This document shows positions 36,041 to 43,894 of a stretch of DNA of 47,223 nt, piece by piece. Both the position numbers and the translations under genes were made by a program. Below the pieces are notes generated by a model. It worked only from the letters and a program-made list of their open reading frames with translations. It did not search any database and was not told where the DNA came from. Within the stretch, counting starts at the first letter, position 1. Each line of letters opens with the position of its first letter. This DNA is from Bacillus sp. AFS055030 (lineage in GTDB: Bacteria > Bacillota > Bacilli > Bacillales > Bacillaceae_G): the NCBI RefSeq assembly GCF_002574545.1, contig NZ_NUGT01000027.1, positions 1 to 47,223 of the forward strand. Direction: 5' to 3'.

Positions 36041-36220
36041 ATGAAGGAGTTTCGGTTTTCGTGGTATGTTTTACTAGATGATCAAAATGCTATCGAAGGG
36101 GGATCTTTTGTTCGAGGAGAAAAAATTGAAGATGAAATGCATCGAATAAAAGAAAAACTTAGTAAAGAATATTATGTTAGACCCTCTTCGATTTATATTA
36201 TTGAATCAAGTGAAATTTAA
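36041..36220 (+). CDS. Small hypothetical protein (59 residues)
   Basis: The product, beginning MKEFRFSWYVLLDDQNAIEG, is a small mixed-charge protein with no membrane segment. The middle is an amphipathic charged helix (EKIEDEMHRIKEKLSKEYY), and it ends SIYIIESSEI. Its reading frame follows AAAGGGTGA, at normal spacing before ATG, and it is flanked by two strong terminators, which favour a real gene. I do not recognise the family and offer no function. Confidence 0.55.
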   Translation: MKEFRFSWYVLLDDQNAIEGGSFVRGEKIEDEMHRIKEKLSKEYYVRPSSIYIIESSEI

Positions 36221-36291
36221 ATATGATATTGTAAATTTTGAAAGATATTTATAATGTTTTTTACTAATGTTAAAGTTATTCTAGAAAAACA

Positions 36292-36318
36292 AAAAAGGCT
36301 TCCTAAGAAAGCCTTTTT
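36292..36318. terminator. Bidirectional terminator for the small gene and yfhE
   Basis: AAAAAGGCTT (36292-36301) pairs with AAGCCTTTTT (36309-36318); T-runs flank both sides, so it can stop transcription in both directions. Confidence 0.85.
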
Positions 36319-36326
36319 GAATAGAA

Positions 36327-36452
36327 TTATTTGCCTATGCCATTAAAATTAGTATAACCTGCAGCACGATCAGCTCTTTTAAATTCTTTTGCATATAATA
36401 CTTCTTGGGTAGAACTTAAATTACGTCTCGTTTTATCTTTTCGTTTATCCAC
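36327..36452 (-). CDS. yfhE: YfhE family protein (41 residues)
   Basis: The short basic protein VDKRKDKTRRNLSSTQEVLY... contains the YfhE signature SSTQEVLYAKEFKRADRAAG, also found in B. subtilis YfhE. YfhE is a small conserved protein in spore formers; its role is unknown. The start is GTG, preceded by GCGAGGTG on the minus strand. In B. subtilis it lies next to yfhF, but here a GNAT gene, the tRNA-like leader and an amidohydrolase gene intervene. A terminator follows. Confidence 0.75.
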   Translation of the reverse strand: MDKRKDKTRRNLSSTQEVLYAKEFKRADRAAGYTNFNGIGK

Positions 36453-36520
36453 AAAAAACACCTCGCTAAGTTATAAAATCCTTAGTAAGTTTCTCCAATT
36501 TTTGTGGCTAGTATACTAAA

Positions 36521-37081
36521 TTATGCTTCTTTTAAATGTGAAACTTCATGTTGTTGGTAATCTTCACGCATTGTATGCAATAAATAATTATCTTTGGTGA
36601 TTTCAAATAAATCGTATATTTCCTCATTTTGATTAATTTCATCATATAAACTTTTACGTGATTCATTTGCTAATGATGCGTATGGTAGTTTACTTGCAGC
36701 ATAAAAAGAGCGTTTATTAACTTTACGAATTCGCATAAAAATAGAGTTTATTCCTAAATCGTGAAATAACTCATGGAAGAAAGCGTCTTTTGCTGGTTTG
36801 TTATAACCCATTCCGTGATATGGTTTGCCTAACCATGTCCCTAAAAAGCCATATCCATCTTCAATATCATGTAAAGAAATGTTACCAATAGGGTTACCCC
36901 ACTCATCTAAAATTGTTCTTGATATCATTTTCCCTTGTTCTTCTAGTTCGATTGCTTGCTTTGTGATAAATAGAAATTCTTCGTACGAATTTGCTTTGTG
37001 ACGCACAAAGGGAAAGACATCAGGATGCACCATAAGTTCAAAAAGTACAGAACAATCTTGTAAATCTCGCTGTTTCAGCAT
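36521..37081 (-). CDS. GNAT family N-acetyltransferase
   Basis: The 186-residue protein has the GNAT core: the acetyl-CoA loop is represented by KPYHGMGYNKPAKDAFFHELFHDLG (about 95-119), followed by IFMRIRKVNKRSFYAASKLPY (about 124-144), which matches the strand and helix after the splay. It resembles RimJ/RimL-type acetyltransferases, which modify protein N-termini or small molecules; the substrate is unknown. The start is at the ATG 37081 with AGGAGGAG just upstream. About 257 nt of structured leader RNA with its own promoter precede it. It interrupts the yfhE-yfhF order of B. subtilis. Confidence 0.87.
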   Translation of the reverse strand: MLKQRDLQDCSVLFELMVHPDVFPFVRHKANSYEEFLFITKQAIELEEQGKMISRTILDEWGNPIGNISLHDIEDGYGFLGTWLGKPYHGMGYNKPAKDAFFHELFHDLGINSIFMRIRKVNKRSFYAASKLPYASLANESRKSLYDEINQNEEIYDLFEITKDNYLLHTMREDYQQHEVSHLKEA

Positions 37082-37338
37082 CTCTACTCCTCCTCATAAT
37101 AAGGGTAGCGAAAGAAGGTTACGCCACCCGCGAAATTTTTGTGAGGACTAAACAATAAAATTTAAAGTCCTGTGAAGTGCATTAACTATGAATAATTTTT
37201 TAATGCACCCTAAAATTTCGGGGTGGGAATCGAACCCACTAGGACCAGCGATTTACTGGTGGCTCACCATTTGCCTTTCCCGTTAAAATACTATATAAGA
37301 AAAGTGTTTTCACACTTTCTATTTAATTTACCGCAAAC
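37082..37338 (-). ncRNA. Structured leader RNA upstream of the GNAT gene
   Basis: From a predicted transcription start near 37338 to the GNAT start there are about 257 nt without a coding frame but with several hairpins: 37301-37307/37312-37318 (AAAGTGT), the tRNA-like fold (37216-37285), 37177-37185/37200-37208 (GTGCATTAA), 37144-37149/37166-37171 (AGGACT) and 37101-37108/37120-37127. The last contains GGGTGGCGTAACC, which faintly recalls a T-box core but lacks the other T-box motifs. It may be a cis-regulatory RNA, or a free small RNA followed by the gene. Confidence 0.5.
37216..37285 (-). tRNA. Degenerate tRNA-like element (pseudo-tRNA)
   Basis: On the minus strand four arms in the right order and lengths can be folded: D arm GGC-AAATGGTGA-GCC (37275-37261, with the GG pair in the loop), an anticodon arm ACCAG-TAAATCG-CTGGT (37260-37244), a 4-nt variable loop, and a canonical T arm GTGGG-TTCGATT-CCCAC (37239-37223). 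The acceptor is weak: CGGG pairs with CCCG, but outer pairs fail. The loop lacks U33 (the base is A), so no decodable anticodon is seen, and CCA is not encoded. It is therefore a relic or a tRNA mimic rather than a working tRNA. Confidence 0.5.
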
Positions 37339-37344
37339 GTTCTT

Positions 37345-37373
37345 ACTATACTATAATAAACGATTTTTTTCAA
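37345..37373 (-). promoter_or_regulatory. Near-consensus sigma-A promoter of the tRNA-like leader
   Basis: On the minus strand TTGAAA (37373-37368) and TATAGT (37350-37345) are separated by exactly 17 bp. The spacing and near-consensus hexamers make this the clearest vegetative promoter seen in the window. It reads into the tRNA-like element and then the GNAT gene. Confidence 0.75.
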
Positions 37374-37387
37374 ATTGCAAACTAAAA

Positions 37388-38518
37388 TTATTCGATATTT
37401 TTATACACAATTCTACCGTCTATGACAGTAAGTAATGGTTTAGCCATATAATGAAATGGATGATGGGACCATAATACTACATCACCATCTTTACCAATTT
37501 CTAAGCTACCAATTCTATGAGATAAATTAAGGTTTTTTGCTGGATTAATTGTAATTGCTTTTAAAGCCTCGAGCTCAGGTAAACCCTCTCGAACTGCTAT
37601 AGCTGCACATACATTCAAATACTGAATTGGGGTATAAGGATGATCAGTTGTAATTGAAACACTTACCCCGTTATCAGTAAGAGCTTTGTATGTAGTCCAG
37701 GTTTTATTTTTTAATTCGACTTTTGAACGTCTAGTTAATGTAGGACCAACAGATACTTGAAGGTTTCGATCCTTTAGATGGTCAATAATTAAATGACCTT
37801 CAGTACAATGTTCAATTCGTATATCTAAGTTAAATTCTTCGCCAAAACGTATAGCTGATAAAATATCATCTGCACGATGAGCATGAATTCGTACTGGTAT
37901 CTCTCTATTTAAAGCTTTAATAATTGGTAAAATTCGAAAGTCTTCTGGGTTATGCGAGTTTTGAGCTTCATAGAATGCTTCACGAAGCATTCCCATAATA
38001 CCCATTCTTGTAATTGATTCTTTATTCCCATTACTGTGAGTTCTTTTTGGATTTTCGCCAAAAGCGATTTTTAATCCAGACGGTTCTTGAATGATCATTT
38101 TATCGACACTTTTACCATATGTTTTAATTGTACAAGTTGTTCCACCAATTACATTCCCACTACCAGGCATAATATGAGCTGTTGTAATTCCATGTTGGAT
38201 TGCATCAGAAAAAGCAACATCAAGTGGCAATATTCCATCCATTGATCGAATATGTGGAGTTAAAGCTTCAATTGTTTCATTCGCATCGTTTCCAGCCCAA
38301 CCAGTACCTTCGTCATATAGTCCTAAGTGAGTGTGGACATCAATAAAACCTGGGAATAGTGGTTTTCCGGCACATTCTATGACAATTGTTTGATCTTCAA
38401 CCGAAAAAATCTCAGGTGCAATTTCTTTAATTTTCCCATTCTCAATTAACAAATCATGGTTATATAAAACTTGAGATGTAATAGGGAAAATGGTTGCATT
38501 TTTAAATAATAAATTCAT
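37388..38518 (-). CDS. Amidohydrolase family protein (imidazolonepropionase-like)
   Basis: The product (376 residues) is a TIM-barrel metal-dependent amidohydrolase. Metal-ligand regions are visible: FPGFIDVHTHLGLYDEG (HxH at the first strand), PVRIHAHRADDI, IRIEHCTEGHLI and SITTDHPYTP, with the Asp of TTDHP in the place of the last ligand. It is closest by eye to the imidazolonepropionase-like amidohydrolases, but histidine-utilisation genes are absent, so its substrate is unclear. The start is at the ATG 38518, since GAAAGGA precedes it; a TTG five codons upstream lacks a site. It lies just behind yfhF (19 bp), probably co-transcribed. Confidence 0.86.
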   Translation of the reverse strand: MNLLFKNATIFPITSQVLYNHDLLIENGKIKEIAPEIFSVEDQTIVIECAGKPLFPGFIDVHTHLGLYDEGTGWAGNDANETIEALTPHIRSMDGILPLDVAFSDAIQHGITTAHIMPGSGNVIGGTTCTIKTYGKSVDKMIIQEPSGLKIAFGENPKRTHSNGNKESITRMGIMGMLREAFYEAQNSHNPEDFRILPIIKALNREIPVRIHAHRADDILSAIRFGEEFNLDIRIEHCTEGHLIIDHLKDRNLQVSVGPTLTRRSKVELKNKTWTTYKALTDNGVSVSITTDHPYTPIQYLNVCAAIAVREGLPELEALKAITINPAKNLNLSHRIGSLEIGKDGDVVLWSHHPFHYMAKPLLTVIDGRIVYKNIE

Positions 38519-38536
38519 GATAAATCCTTTCAAATA

Positions 38537-39433
38537 CTAATTTAAAGTAAACAGTAAAGCTTCTTTTAAAGATGGAAATTGAAAGTTATAATTAGTTTGA
38601 ATGGCTTTAGAAGGCATAACTCTTTGACCTTCTAAAACTAGCATACTCATTTCACCTAGTAATAATTGAAGGGTAAAATTTGGAACTTTCAATTTATTTG
38701 GTCGATGTAAAGCTGCTGAAAGGGACCTGCTAAACTCGTTCATTGTTACTGGATTAGGTGCCACTAAATTGATTGGCCCACTAATTTCGGTATTTTTTAT
38801 TGAATGTAGTATTAGGCCAACAACATCTTTCTCATGAATCCAAGATATCCACTGGGTACCTTTTCCGATTGGACCACCAATAAACAATTTAAAAGGCAAA
38901 ATCATTTTTGGAAGTGCTCCACCGTTTAACCCTAAAACAAGACCAAATCTAGCAAGAATGGTCCGAATTCCTAGTTCTTTAGCTTTTTTAGCAACAGTTT
39001 CCCATTCTCTTACAGTTGATGCTAAAAAATCATTTGAAATAGGCTTGTCATGTTCATTAAAAGATAATGATTCAGAGGTTCCATAATACCCAATTGCACT
39101 GGCATTAATAAAAAGGTTTGGACGATGGGCTTGTCTTTCAAACCATGTAATTAGAATATTTGTTGAAGTTAATCTACTTTGTAGAATTTTGTCTTTTAAT
39201 TGTTTCGTCCACCTACCGCTGTTTATTGATTCACCAGCTAAGTTAATGACTATGTCAATGGACTCTCTAAAAGAATTCGAGGTTAATTGATCCCAATTAA
39301 CATAAGTAATAAATGGATTAGAAGATGTTCTTATATTTCTTGTGACAATATAACATTGATATTCATGTTGGATAAATTCATTTATTAATTGAGATCCAAT
39401 AAACCCTGTACCGCCTGTAAGAAGAATCTTCAT
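38537..39433 (-). CDS. yfhF: TIGR01777-type NAD-binding epimerase, YfhF-like
   Basis: The 298-residue protein has an N-terminal Rossmann motif (MKILLTGGTGFIGSQLINEF) of short-chain dehydrogenase/epimerase type, with INASAIGYYG as the active Tyr region (YY around residue 115) and ISWIHEKDVVGLI later, as in TIGR01777 proteins such as YfhF of B. subtilis. The substrate of this family is unknown. The gene is divergent from recX, as in B. subtilis, and AAGGAGA stands upstream of the ATG. Confidence 0.9.
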   Translation of the reverse strand: MKILLTGGTGFIGSQLINEFIQHEYQCYIVTRNIRTSSNPFITYVNWDQLTSNSFRESIDIVINLAGESINSGRWTKQLKDKILQSRLTSTNILITWFERQAHRPNLFINASAIGYYGTSESLSFNEHDKPISNDFLASTVREWETVAKKAKELGIRTILARFGLVLGLNGGALPKMILPFKLFIGGPIGKGTQWISWIHEKDVVGLILHSIKNTEISGPINLVAPNPVTMNEFSRSLSAALHRPNKLKVPNFTLQLLLGEMSMLVLEGQRVMPSKAIQTNYNFQFPSLKEALLFTLN

Positions 39434-39512
39434 CCACGCATCTCCTTAATACATAATATGATATTATTATTTTTATGTGTATATAAAAACAAAATTTATT
39501 TTGAGGTAAATT

Positions 39513-40328
39513 ATGTCTATTATTACGAAAATTCAAGTTCAAAAATTAAATAAAGAACGATTTAATATTTACACAGATAGTGGTAATGGTGAAGAGTATG
39601 CGTTTAGTGTGGACGCTGATACTCTTGTTAAATTTAACATAAAAAAGGGTCAATCTTTTGAGCCATTTGAACTAGAAGAAATATTAAATGCTGATCAACT
39701 TAGAAAAGCATATCTTTCTAGCATTGTTTATTTATCTAGAATGATGAGAACAAAAAAAGAAATCGAACAATATTTAACGAAGCAAGAATTCTTAATTGAT
39801 ACAATACAAACTACAATTATCCGACTTGTAGAAGAAGGGTATATTAATGAAGAAAAATACGCTGAAAGTTATGTCCGTACGTCTATTAATACGACCTTAA
39901 AAGGACCAACAATCATTAAGAATGAATTACTAGCAAAAGGGATTCACAATACAGTAATCGAGAAAAGCTTATCTTTATTTTCAAAAGAAAAGCAGATTCA
40001 ACATGCTACTTCACTTTGTCAAAAAAAGGTTTCTGCACTTTCGAAGTACTCAACAAATCAAAAAAAGGCAAAACTTGAAGAATTGCTGAGAAGAAAAGGA
40101 TACTCCGCTAATATTACTTCGATTGCACTTGAAGAAACACACTATGAAAGTGAAGAAGATGATGAATTACAAGCTCTACTTATACACGCTAGAAAAGCAA
40201 AAAAGAAATATGAAAAATTAAGTGGCTGGGAATATACTCAAAAAATGAAAACAGTCCTATTTCGAAAAGGGTTCCCAATCGAACTAATTGAAAAAGCGAT
40301 TTTAATATTAGAAGAGGAAGAATATTAA
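39513..40328 (+). CDS. recX: Regulatory protein RecX
   Basis: The 271-residue protein matches RecX of Bacillus (about 264 residues), with the typical three-helix repeats: AYLSSIVYLSRMMRTKKEIEQYL, ESYVRTSINTTLKGPTIIKNEL and KAKLEELLRRKGYSANITSIAL. RecX binds RecA filaments and moderates recombination and the SOS response. TTGAGGTAA precedes the ATG. It is divergent from yfhF and followed by yfhH 67 nt downstream, as in B. subtilis. No terminator is visible between recX and yfhH, so they may be one transcript. Confidence 0.92.
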   Translation: MSIITKIQVQKLNKERFNIYTDSGNGEEYAFSVDADTLVKFNIKKGQSFEPFELEEILNADQLRKAYLSSIVYLSRMMRTKKEIEQYLTKQEFLIDTIQTTIIRLVEEGYINEEKYAESYVRTSINTTLKGPTIIKNELLAKGIHNTVIEKSLSLFSKEKQIQHATSLCQKKVSALSKYSTNQKKAKLEELLRRKGYSANITSIALEETHYESEEDDELQALLIHARKAKKKYEKLSGWEYTQKMKTVLFRKGFPIELIEKAILILEEEEY

Positions 40329-40395
40329 ATAAATTGGTTGTCTGTTATTAGCTTGATATAATAAAAATATCTAAATGATTTAGAGGAGACTTAAA

Positions 40396-40719
40396 ATGGA
40401 AATTCCAAAACGATATAGTGACTTAACGAAAGATGAATTAGTTCAAGAAATTAGCAATTTGAATCATCAAGCTAGAAAAGCTGAACAAATGGATATGATT
40501 AATGAACTTGAAGTAATACTTCGTAAAAAAACAATGGCTCAATCATATTTATTAGACGCAAGTCAATTTATTCCTGGTGAGCAGTATGAATTAATTGAAG
40601 AACCTGGTGTATTATTTATGATCACCTATATGAATGGTATTTTTGCTTGGGGCCATAAAAGCACTAGTGAAGAAGAAATAGGAATCCCAATCGCATTATT
40701 AAACAAACCAGGGAAGTAA
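40396..40719 (+). CDS. yfhH: YfhH family protein
   Basis: The 107-residue protein has a charged N-terminal coiled-coil-like half (LTKDELVQEISNLNHQARKAEQ) and a beta-rich C-terminal half (SQFIPGEQYELIEEPGVLFMI), as in B. subtilis YfhH. The function is unknown. AGAGGAG lies before the ATG. It directly follows recX, and the terminator hairpin begins within its last codons, while sspK is antisense just downstream. Confidence 0.88.
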   Translation: MEIPKRYSDLTKDELVQEISNLNHQARKAEQMDMINELEVILRKKTMAQSYLLDASQFIPGEQYELIEEPGVLFMITYMNGIFAWGHKSTSEEEIGIPIALLNKPGK

Positions 40720-40735
40720 AAACCCTGGTTATATT
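40706..40735 (+). terminator. Terminator overlapping the yfhH stop
   Basis: AACCAGGG (40706-40713) pairs with CCCTGGTT (40723-40730) around the yfhH stop codon; the T-run after it is weak (ATATTTC). Confidence 0.6.
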
Positions 40736-40736
40736 T

Positions 40737-40892
40737 CTACTCATCACGATTACTTTTTGCCATACGGTCCCGTGGATTTGTATTAATGCTCCCATTTGGA
40801 CGTTTAGAAGCATTTTGTGATTTGTAATCTATATTACCATCAATAGCCATATCATGCTTTTGTTTTGAAAAACGTTCACTTTTTGTTGTCAT
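40737..40892 (-). CDS. sspK: Small acid-soluble spore protein K
   Basis: The 51-residue basic protein MTTKSERFSKQKHDMAIDGN... carries the SspK-like C-terminal pattern ASKRPNGSINTNPRDRM. SspK is a minor spore protein made in the forespore. AGGGGG stands about 10 nt before the ATG on the minus strand. It has the same position as sspK of B. subtilis, though yfhI, which lies between yfhH and sspK there, is missing here. Confidence 0.82.
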   Translation of the reverse strand: MTTKSERFSKQKHDMAIDGNIDYKSQNASKRPNGSINTNPRDRMAKSNRDE

Positions 40893-41010
40893 TCTAATTA
40901 CCCCCTAGTGATTAGTACTAATTGATGAAATGAACCATCATCAATATGATGACCATTTTGAATTAAGATATGAAGAGAATAAATGTTTAAAAATTGGAAG
41001 GTGTAATTAT

Positions 41011-41289
41011 ATGGAGAAATATTTAGAGCAATTAACTGAGCTATTGCTTAAAGAAAATAGTCATTTAACATACTCACAAGCAAAAATTTGGGTTGAATGG
41101 TTATGGGAAGATTTTGAAGCTACTTATGCTAAAGCTGGAGAATATCATGGAGAACAAATGTCTAAAAAGGTTGTTCAACAATTTATTTTCCAATATGGAA
41201 AATATTTACATGAAACTGATATAAAAATTGCAAAGCCACCAGGTTTAGAAATTATTGAAACGAAAGAGAAGGATAATCTTCTTCATTAA
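41011..41289 (+). CDS. yfhJ: YfhJ family protein (WVELL-like)
   Basis: The 92-residue protein is acidic and helical, with the YfhJ signature SYSQAKIWVEWLWEDFEATYAKAG-like region (here TYSQAKIWVEWLWEDFEATY) and MSKKVVQQFIFQYG. The function is unknown. I place the start at the ATG 41011, because GGAAGGTG stands upstream and the length then matches B. subtilis YfhJ (about 88 residues); an upstream ATG at 40930 lacks a site. It is followed by a strong terminator. Confidence 0.87.
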   Translation: MEKYLEQLTELLLKENSHLTYSQAKIWVEWLWEDFEATYAKAGEYHGEQMSKKVVQQFIFQYGKYLHETDIKIAKPPGLEIIETKEKDNLLH

Positions 41290-41294
41290 TTAGA

Positions 41295-41330
41295 AACCCT
41301 TAGCAAAAAATTGCTAAGGGTTATTTTTTT
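41295..41330. terminator. Terminator after yfhJ
   Basis: AACCCTTAGCAA (41295-41306) pairs perfectly with TTGCTAAGGGTT (41311-41322), followed by TTATTTTTTT. Confidence 0.92.
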
Positions 41331-42307
41331 CAAGTTTCCACTTTTAATTTTTTCTGTAATTTTTTCTCACTAAAGATCCAGCCCGTGAATGAACTGATAA
41401 TATGATGTTCATAATCAAATTTAACAACTGCAACAAATGGGTAGTATGTTTCGGTCCTGTACCTTAGATCGATTAGTCTTAATTCTTTATGGTCGTCATG
41501 CCCAATCAATTCCCAAATGTAAACTGGTGAAAATGCCAGAAATGATTTGACGTTTTCATCCTTAAAGGCTGCTTTTACGTCTTCAATTACTGGTAACGGG
41601 ATTCTTTTAAATACGTCATGGATTTTAAAGATTCTTTTCTTTATTTTGCCAACGTAATGATGAGTATCTGTACTTGCTACAATATGATAATGAGTGTATT
41701 TTATAGAAGGTGAAACATAGACACGTTTTACATCTGGTAATTTTTTTGTGACTGTTTGAATCACGATTTGTTTTTGTCGATATCTAAATGCATAGTAAAA
41801 AATCATAATGAAATAAAGCATGACACAGATCGGACCAGCTCTGAAATGAAAAATGACAAAAGGAACTCCAGCTAAATGGATCGCAAAAATTATTGGATCG
41901 AAAGTGTTGATGATGCCAAAAGCAATCCAACGTTTTGAAAATGGCCTTAATGCCTGGGTTCCGTAGGCATTAAATAAATCAACGAATACGTGCACACTTA
42001 CTGCCAGGAATGACCAGAATAAATAGAGTCCAAAATGTTCGTTATGGTTAAATAATGTCATAAGTGCAGAAAGTGATAATGTCCATAAAATGACTGCTGG
42101 TATTGAATGCGTAATTCCACGATGATGTTTTAAATATTTTGCGTTATTTCTTAATTTTAATATCGTGTCACTGTCAGGTAATTGTGATCCGATGATTGTT
42201 GTTAATAAGAGTGAGTTTGTCAAATGTGGGTCATGTAGGACAATTGGACTCAGGGTTGCTAATCCGCCAAGTGTAAATCCCATTACAAGATGAGTACCAG
42301 TATCCAT
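41330..42307 (-). CDS. yfhP: YfhP-like membrane metal-dependent hydrolase
   Basis: The 325-residue protein has the YdjM/YfhP N-terminal domain with membrane helices (about 1-180) and the metal-binding signature LPDSDTILKLRNN and HHRGITHSIP (residues 61-70). The C-terminal half (about 190-325) is soluble. In B. subtilis YfhP has been reported as a negative regulator of neighbouring genes including mutY, fabL, sspE and itself; that is from knowledge of the family, not visible here. AAAGGGAGG precedes the ATG. It is divergent from mutY, with a common 86-nt region. Confidence 0.88.
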   Translation of the reverse strand: MDTGTHLVMGFTLGGLATLSPIVLHDPHLTNSLLLTTIIGSQLPDSDTILKLRNNAKYLKHHRGITHSIPAVILWTLSLSALMTLFNHNEHFGLYLFWSFLAVSVHVFVDLFNAYGTQALRPFSKRWIAFGIINTFDPIIFAIHLAGVPFVIFHFRAGPICVMLYFIMIFYYAFRYRQKQIVIQTVTKKLPDVKRVYVSPSIKYTHYHIVASTDTHHYVGKIKKRIFKIHDVFKRIPLPVIEDVKAAFKDENVKSFLAFSPVYIWELIGHDDHKELRLIDLRYRTETYYPFVAVVKFDYEHHIISSFTGWIFSEKKLQKKLKVET

Positions 42308-42393
42308 TTAGTTCCTCCCTTTACTTACCCTTTTAATTTTTATAGTATGGACTATTAACAAAAACATATAGATGTTAGAGAAAGGTATAAGTT

Positions 42394-43491
42394 ATGAATA
42401 ATGATTTAAATAAGACATTAGAAGTTTTCCCCAAAAATGACTTTAAAAATAATTTAGTTGATTGGTTTTTAGCAGAACAGAGAGATTTGCCGTGGAGAAA
42501 GAATAAAGACCCATATCGAGTATGGGTTTCAGAAATAATGCTTCAACAAACACGTGTAGATACAGTAATTCCTTTTTATAATAAGTTTATGCAAAATTTC
42601 CCTACTATTGCTGACTTGGCCAATGCCGAGGAAGAAAAAGTACTAAAAGCATGGGAAGGACTTGGTTATTATTCTAGAGCTAGAAATTTGCAATCAGCTG
42701 TACGTGAAGTCCATGTAGAGTATGCTGGAAAAGTACCAGATACGCCGGAATTAATAAGCAAATTAAAAGGCGTAGGACCATATACTGCTGGAGCGATCCT
42801 TAGTATTGCGTACGGTAAACCAGAGCCAGCGGTTGATGGGAATGTAATGAGGGTATTATCTAGAATCTTAACAATTTGGGAAGATATAGGTATCCCTAAA
42901 AACCGAAAAATTTTTGAACAAGCTGTAAGAGCTTTAATTAGTTATGAAGATCCGTCAGCTTTTAATCAAGGTTTAATGGAGCTTGGTGCTTTAATTTGTA
43001 CACCAACAAATCCTGCATGTTTACTTTGTCCCGTGAGAGAACAATGTAAAGCTTTTGAAACTGGAGTTGTGAATGAATTACCTATAAAAAGTAAAAAGAA
43101 GGCACCAAAACCAATTAATTTAGCAGTTGGTGTCATTAAAAATAGAAATAATCAATATTTAATTCAACAAAGACCTTCTAGTGGATTACTTGCTAATATG
43201 TGGGAGTTTCCAACTGCTGAATTACAATCAACAATTTTATCTAAAACTGACACGCTCCGATTTTTCTTAAATCAAGAATTGCAATTAGAAGTAGAAGAGT
43301 TATCTTACCAATTTAATATTGAGCATGTTTTTTCACATCTTGTATGGAAAATGGATGTATATATCGGAAATGCCGTAAATGAAGGTAGTTTATCAAGTAA
43401 TCAGAAATGGGTAACTTTGGATGAGTGTAAAGAGTTGCCATTTCCGGTCGTGCATCAAAAAATTTATCAGCAAATCGAAAAGCTTCTGTAA
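42394..43491 (+). CDS. mutY: A/G-specific adenine glycosylase MutY
   Basis: The 365-residue enzyme removes adenine mispaired with 8-oxoguanine. The helix-hairpin-helix with catalytic Asp is in GVGPYTAGAILSIAYGKPEPAVDGNV, and the 4Fe-4S ligands are Cys202, Cys209, Cys212 and Cys218 (CTPTNPACLLCPVREQC). The N-terminal SEIMLQQTRVDTVIPFY gives the catalytic Glu region, and the C-terminal NUDIX-like domain (about 240-365) recognises 8-oxoG. GAAAGG lies before the ATG. In B. subtilis the order yfhP, mutY, yfhS is the same. Confidence 0.96.
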   Translation: MNNDLNKTLEVFPKNDFKNNLVDWFLAEQRDLPWRKNKDPYRVWVSEIMLQQTRVDTVIPFYNKFMQNFPTIADLANAEEEKVLKAWEGLGYYSRARNLQSAVREVHVEYAGKVPDTPELISKLKGVGPYTAGAILSIAYGKPEPAVDGNVMRVLSRILTIWEDIGIPKNRKIFEQAVRALISYEDPSAFNQGLMELGALICTPTNPACLLCPVREQCKAFETGVVNELPIKSKKKAPKPINLAVGVIKNRNNQYLIQQRPSSGLLANMWEFPTAELQSTILSKTDTLRFFLNQELQLEVEELSYQFNIEHVFSHLVWKMDVYIGNAVNEGSLSSNQKWVTLDECKELPFPVVHQKIYQQIEKLL

Positions 43492-43498
43492 TGAAATA

Positions 43499-43530
43499 AC
43501 CCCCTAACAAATAGTTAGGGGGTACTTTAT
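43499..43530. terminator. Terminator between mutY and yfhS
   Basis: ACCCCCTAAC (43499-43508) pairs with GTTAGGGGGT (43514-43523) with loop AAATA; only a short T-run follows on the plus strand, so it may serve both convergent genes. Confidence 0.72.
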
Positions 43531-43537
43531 CATTTAA

Positions 43538-43762
43538 TTAGTCTATAGTAGGGCGAGTACCACTAGTCCAATCTGCCTCATTTCTATGAAGACCACCACG
43601 TGATTCAATTTCTTTTATGATTTCTTTTTGCATTGTGTTACCTTCAATATTTAAATAGCCAGTAATTTGTTGTAATGAATGATGATAGTATTCCAATTCA
43701 CTATCTTTCCACTCAGTTTTTGGAGTCATTGATAATTCTGAAAGATCTCTGCCAACGTACAT
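43538..43762 (-). CDS. yfhS: YfhS family protein
   Basis: The 74-residue product begins MYVGRDLSELSMTPKTEWKD and is acidic and helical. The length equals that of B. subtilis YfhS (74), and the gene sits in the same position after mutY. It has been linked to sporulation in that species only by context, and its activity is unknown. The start at 43762 has AGGAGG 7 nt upstream; a more distant in-frame ATG at 43813 would bury this site. Confidence 0.85.
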   Translation of the reverse strand: MYVGRDLSELSMTPKTEWKDSELEYYHHSLQQITGYLNIEGNTMQKEIIKEIESRGGLHRNEADWTSGTRPTID

Positions 43763-43843
43763 AATAAGCCTCCTTCTATTTTCTTCTCGTAGTTTTCCAC
43801 TCGATGAGTTCATTAAACAAAAAAATTAAAAGTAAAGTTTTTT

Positions 43844-43875
43844 ACATATTACCCCGACTAATGGACATCATATTA
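43844..43875 (+). promoter_or_regulatory. Possible sigma-G promoter of sspE
   Basis: CATATTA (43869-43875) fits the sigma-G -10 box (CATWMTA), and a weak ACATATT-like -35 (43844-43850) lies at about the right distance. Forespore expression of sspE is established in B. subtilis; this site is an inference. Confidence 0.4.
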
Positions 43876-43894
43876 TTCGTGGAGGTGATAAATC

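Noticed and set aside
37101-37127. T-box riboswitch
   Set aside because: GGGTGGCGTAACC only faintly resembles the T-box core; stem I motifs, a specifier loop and a terminator/antiterminator pair were not found.
37223-37435. A reading frame beginning MGIEPTRTS on the plus strand
   Set aside because: It is the antisense of the tRNA-like T arm (ATCGAACCCAC reads GIEPT); no ribosome site and overlap with the amidohydrolase end.
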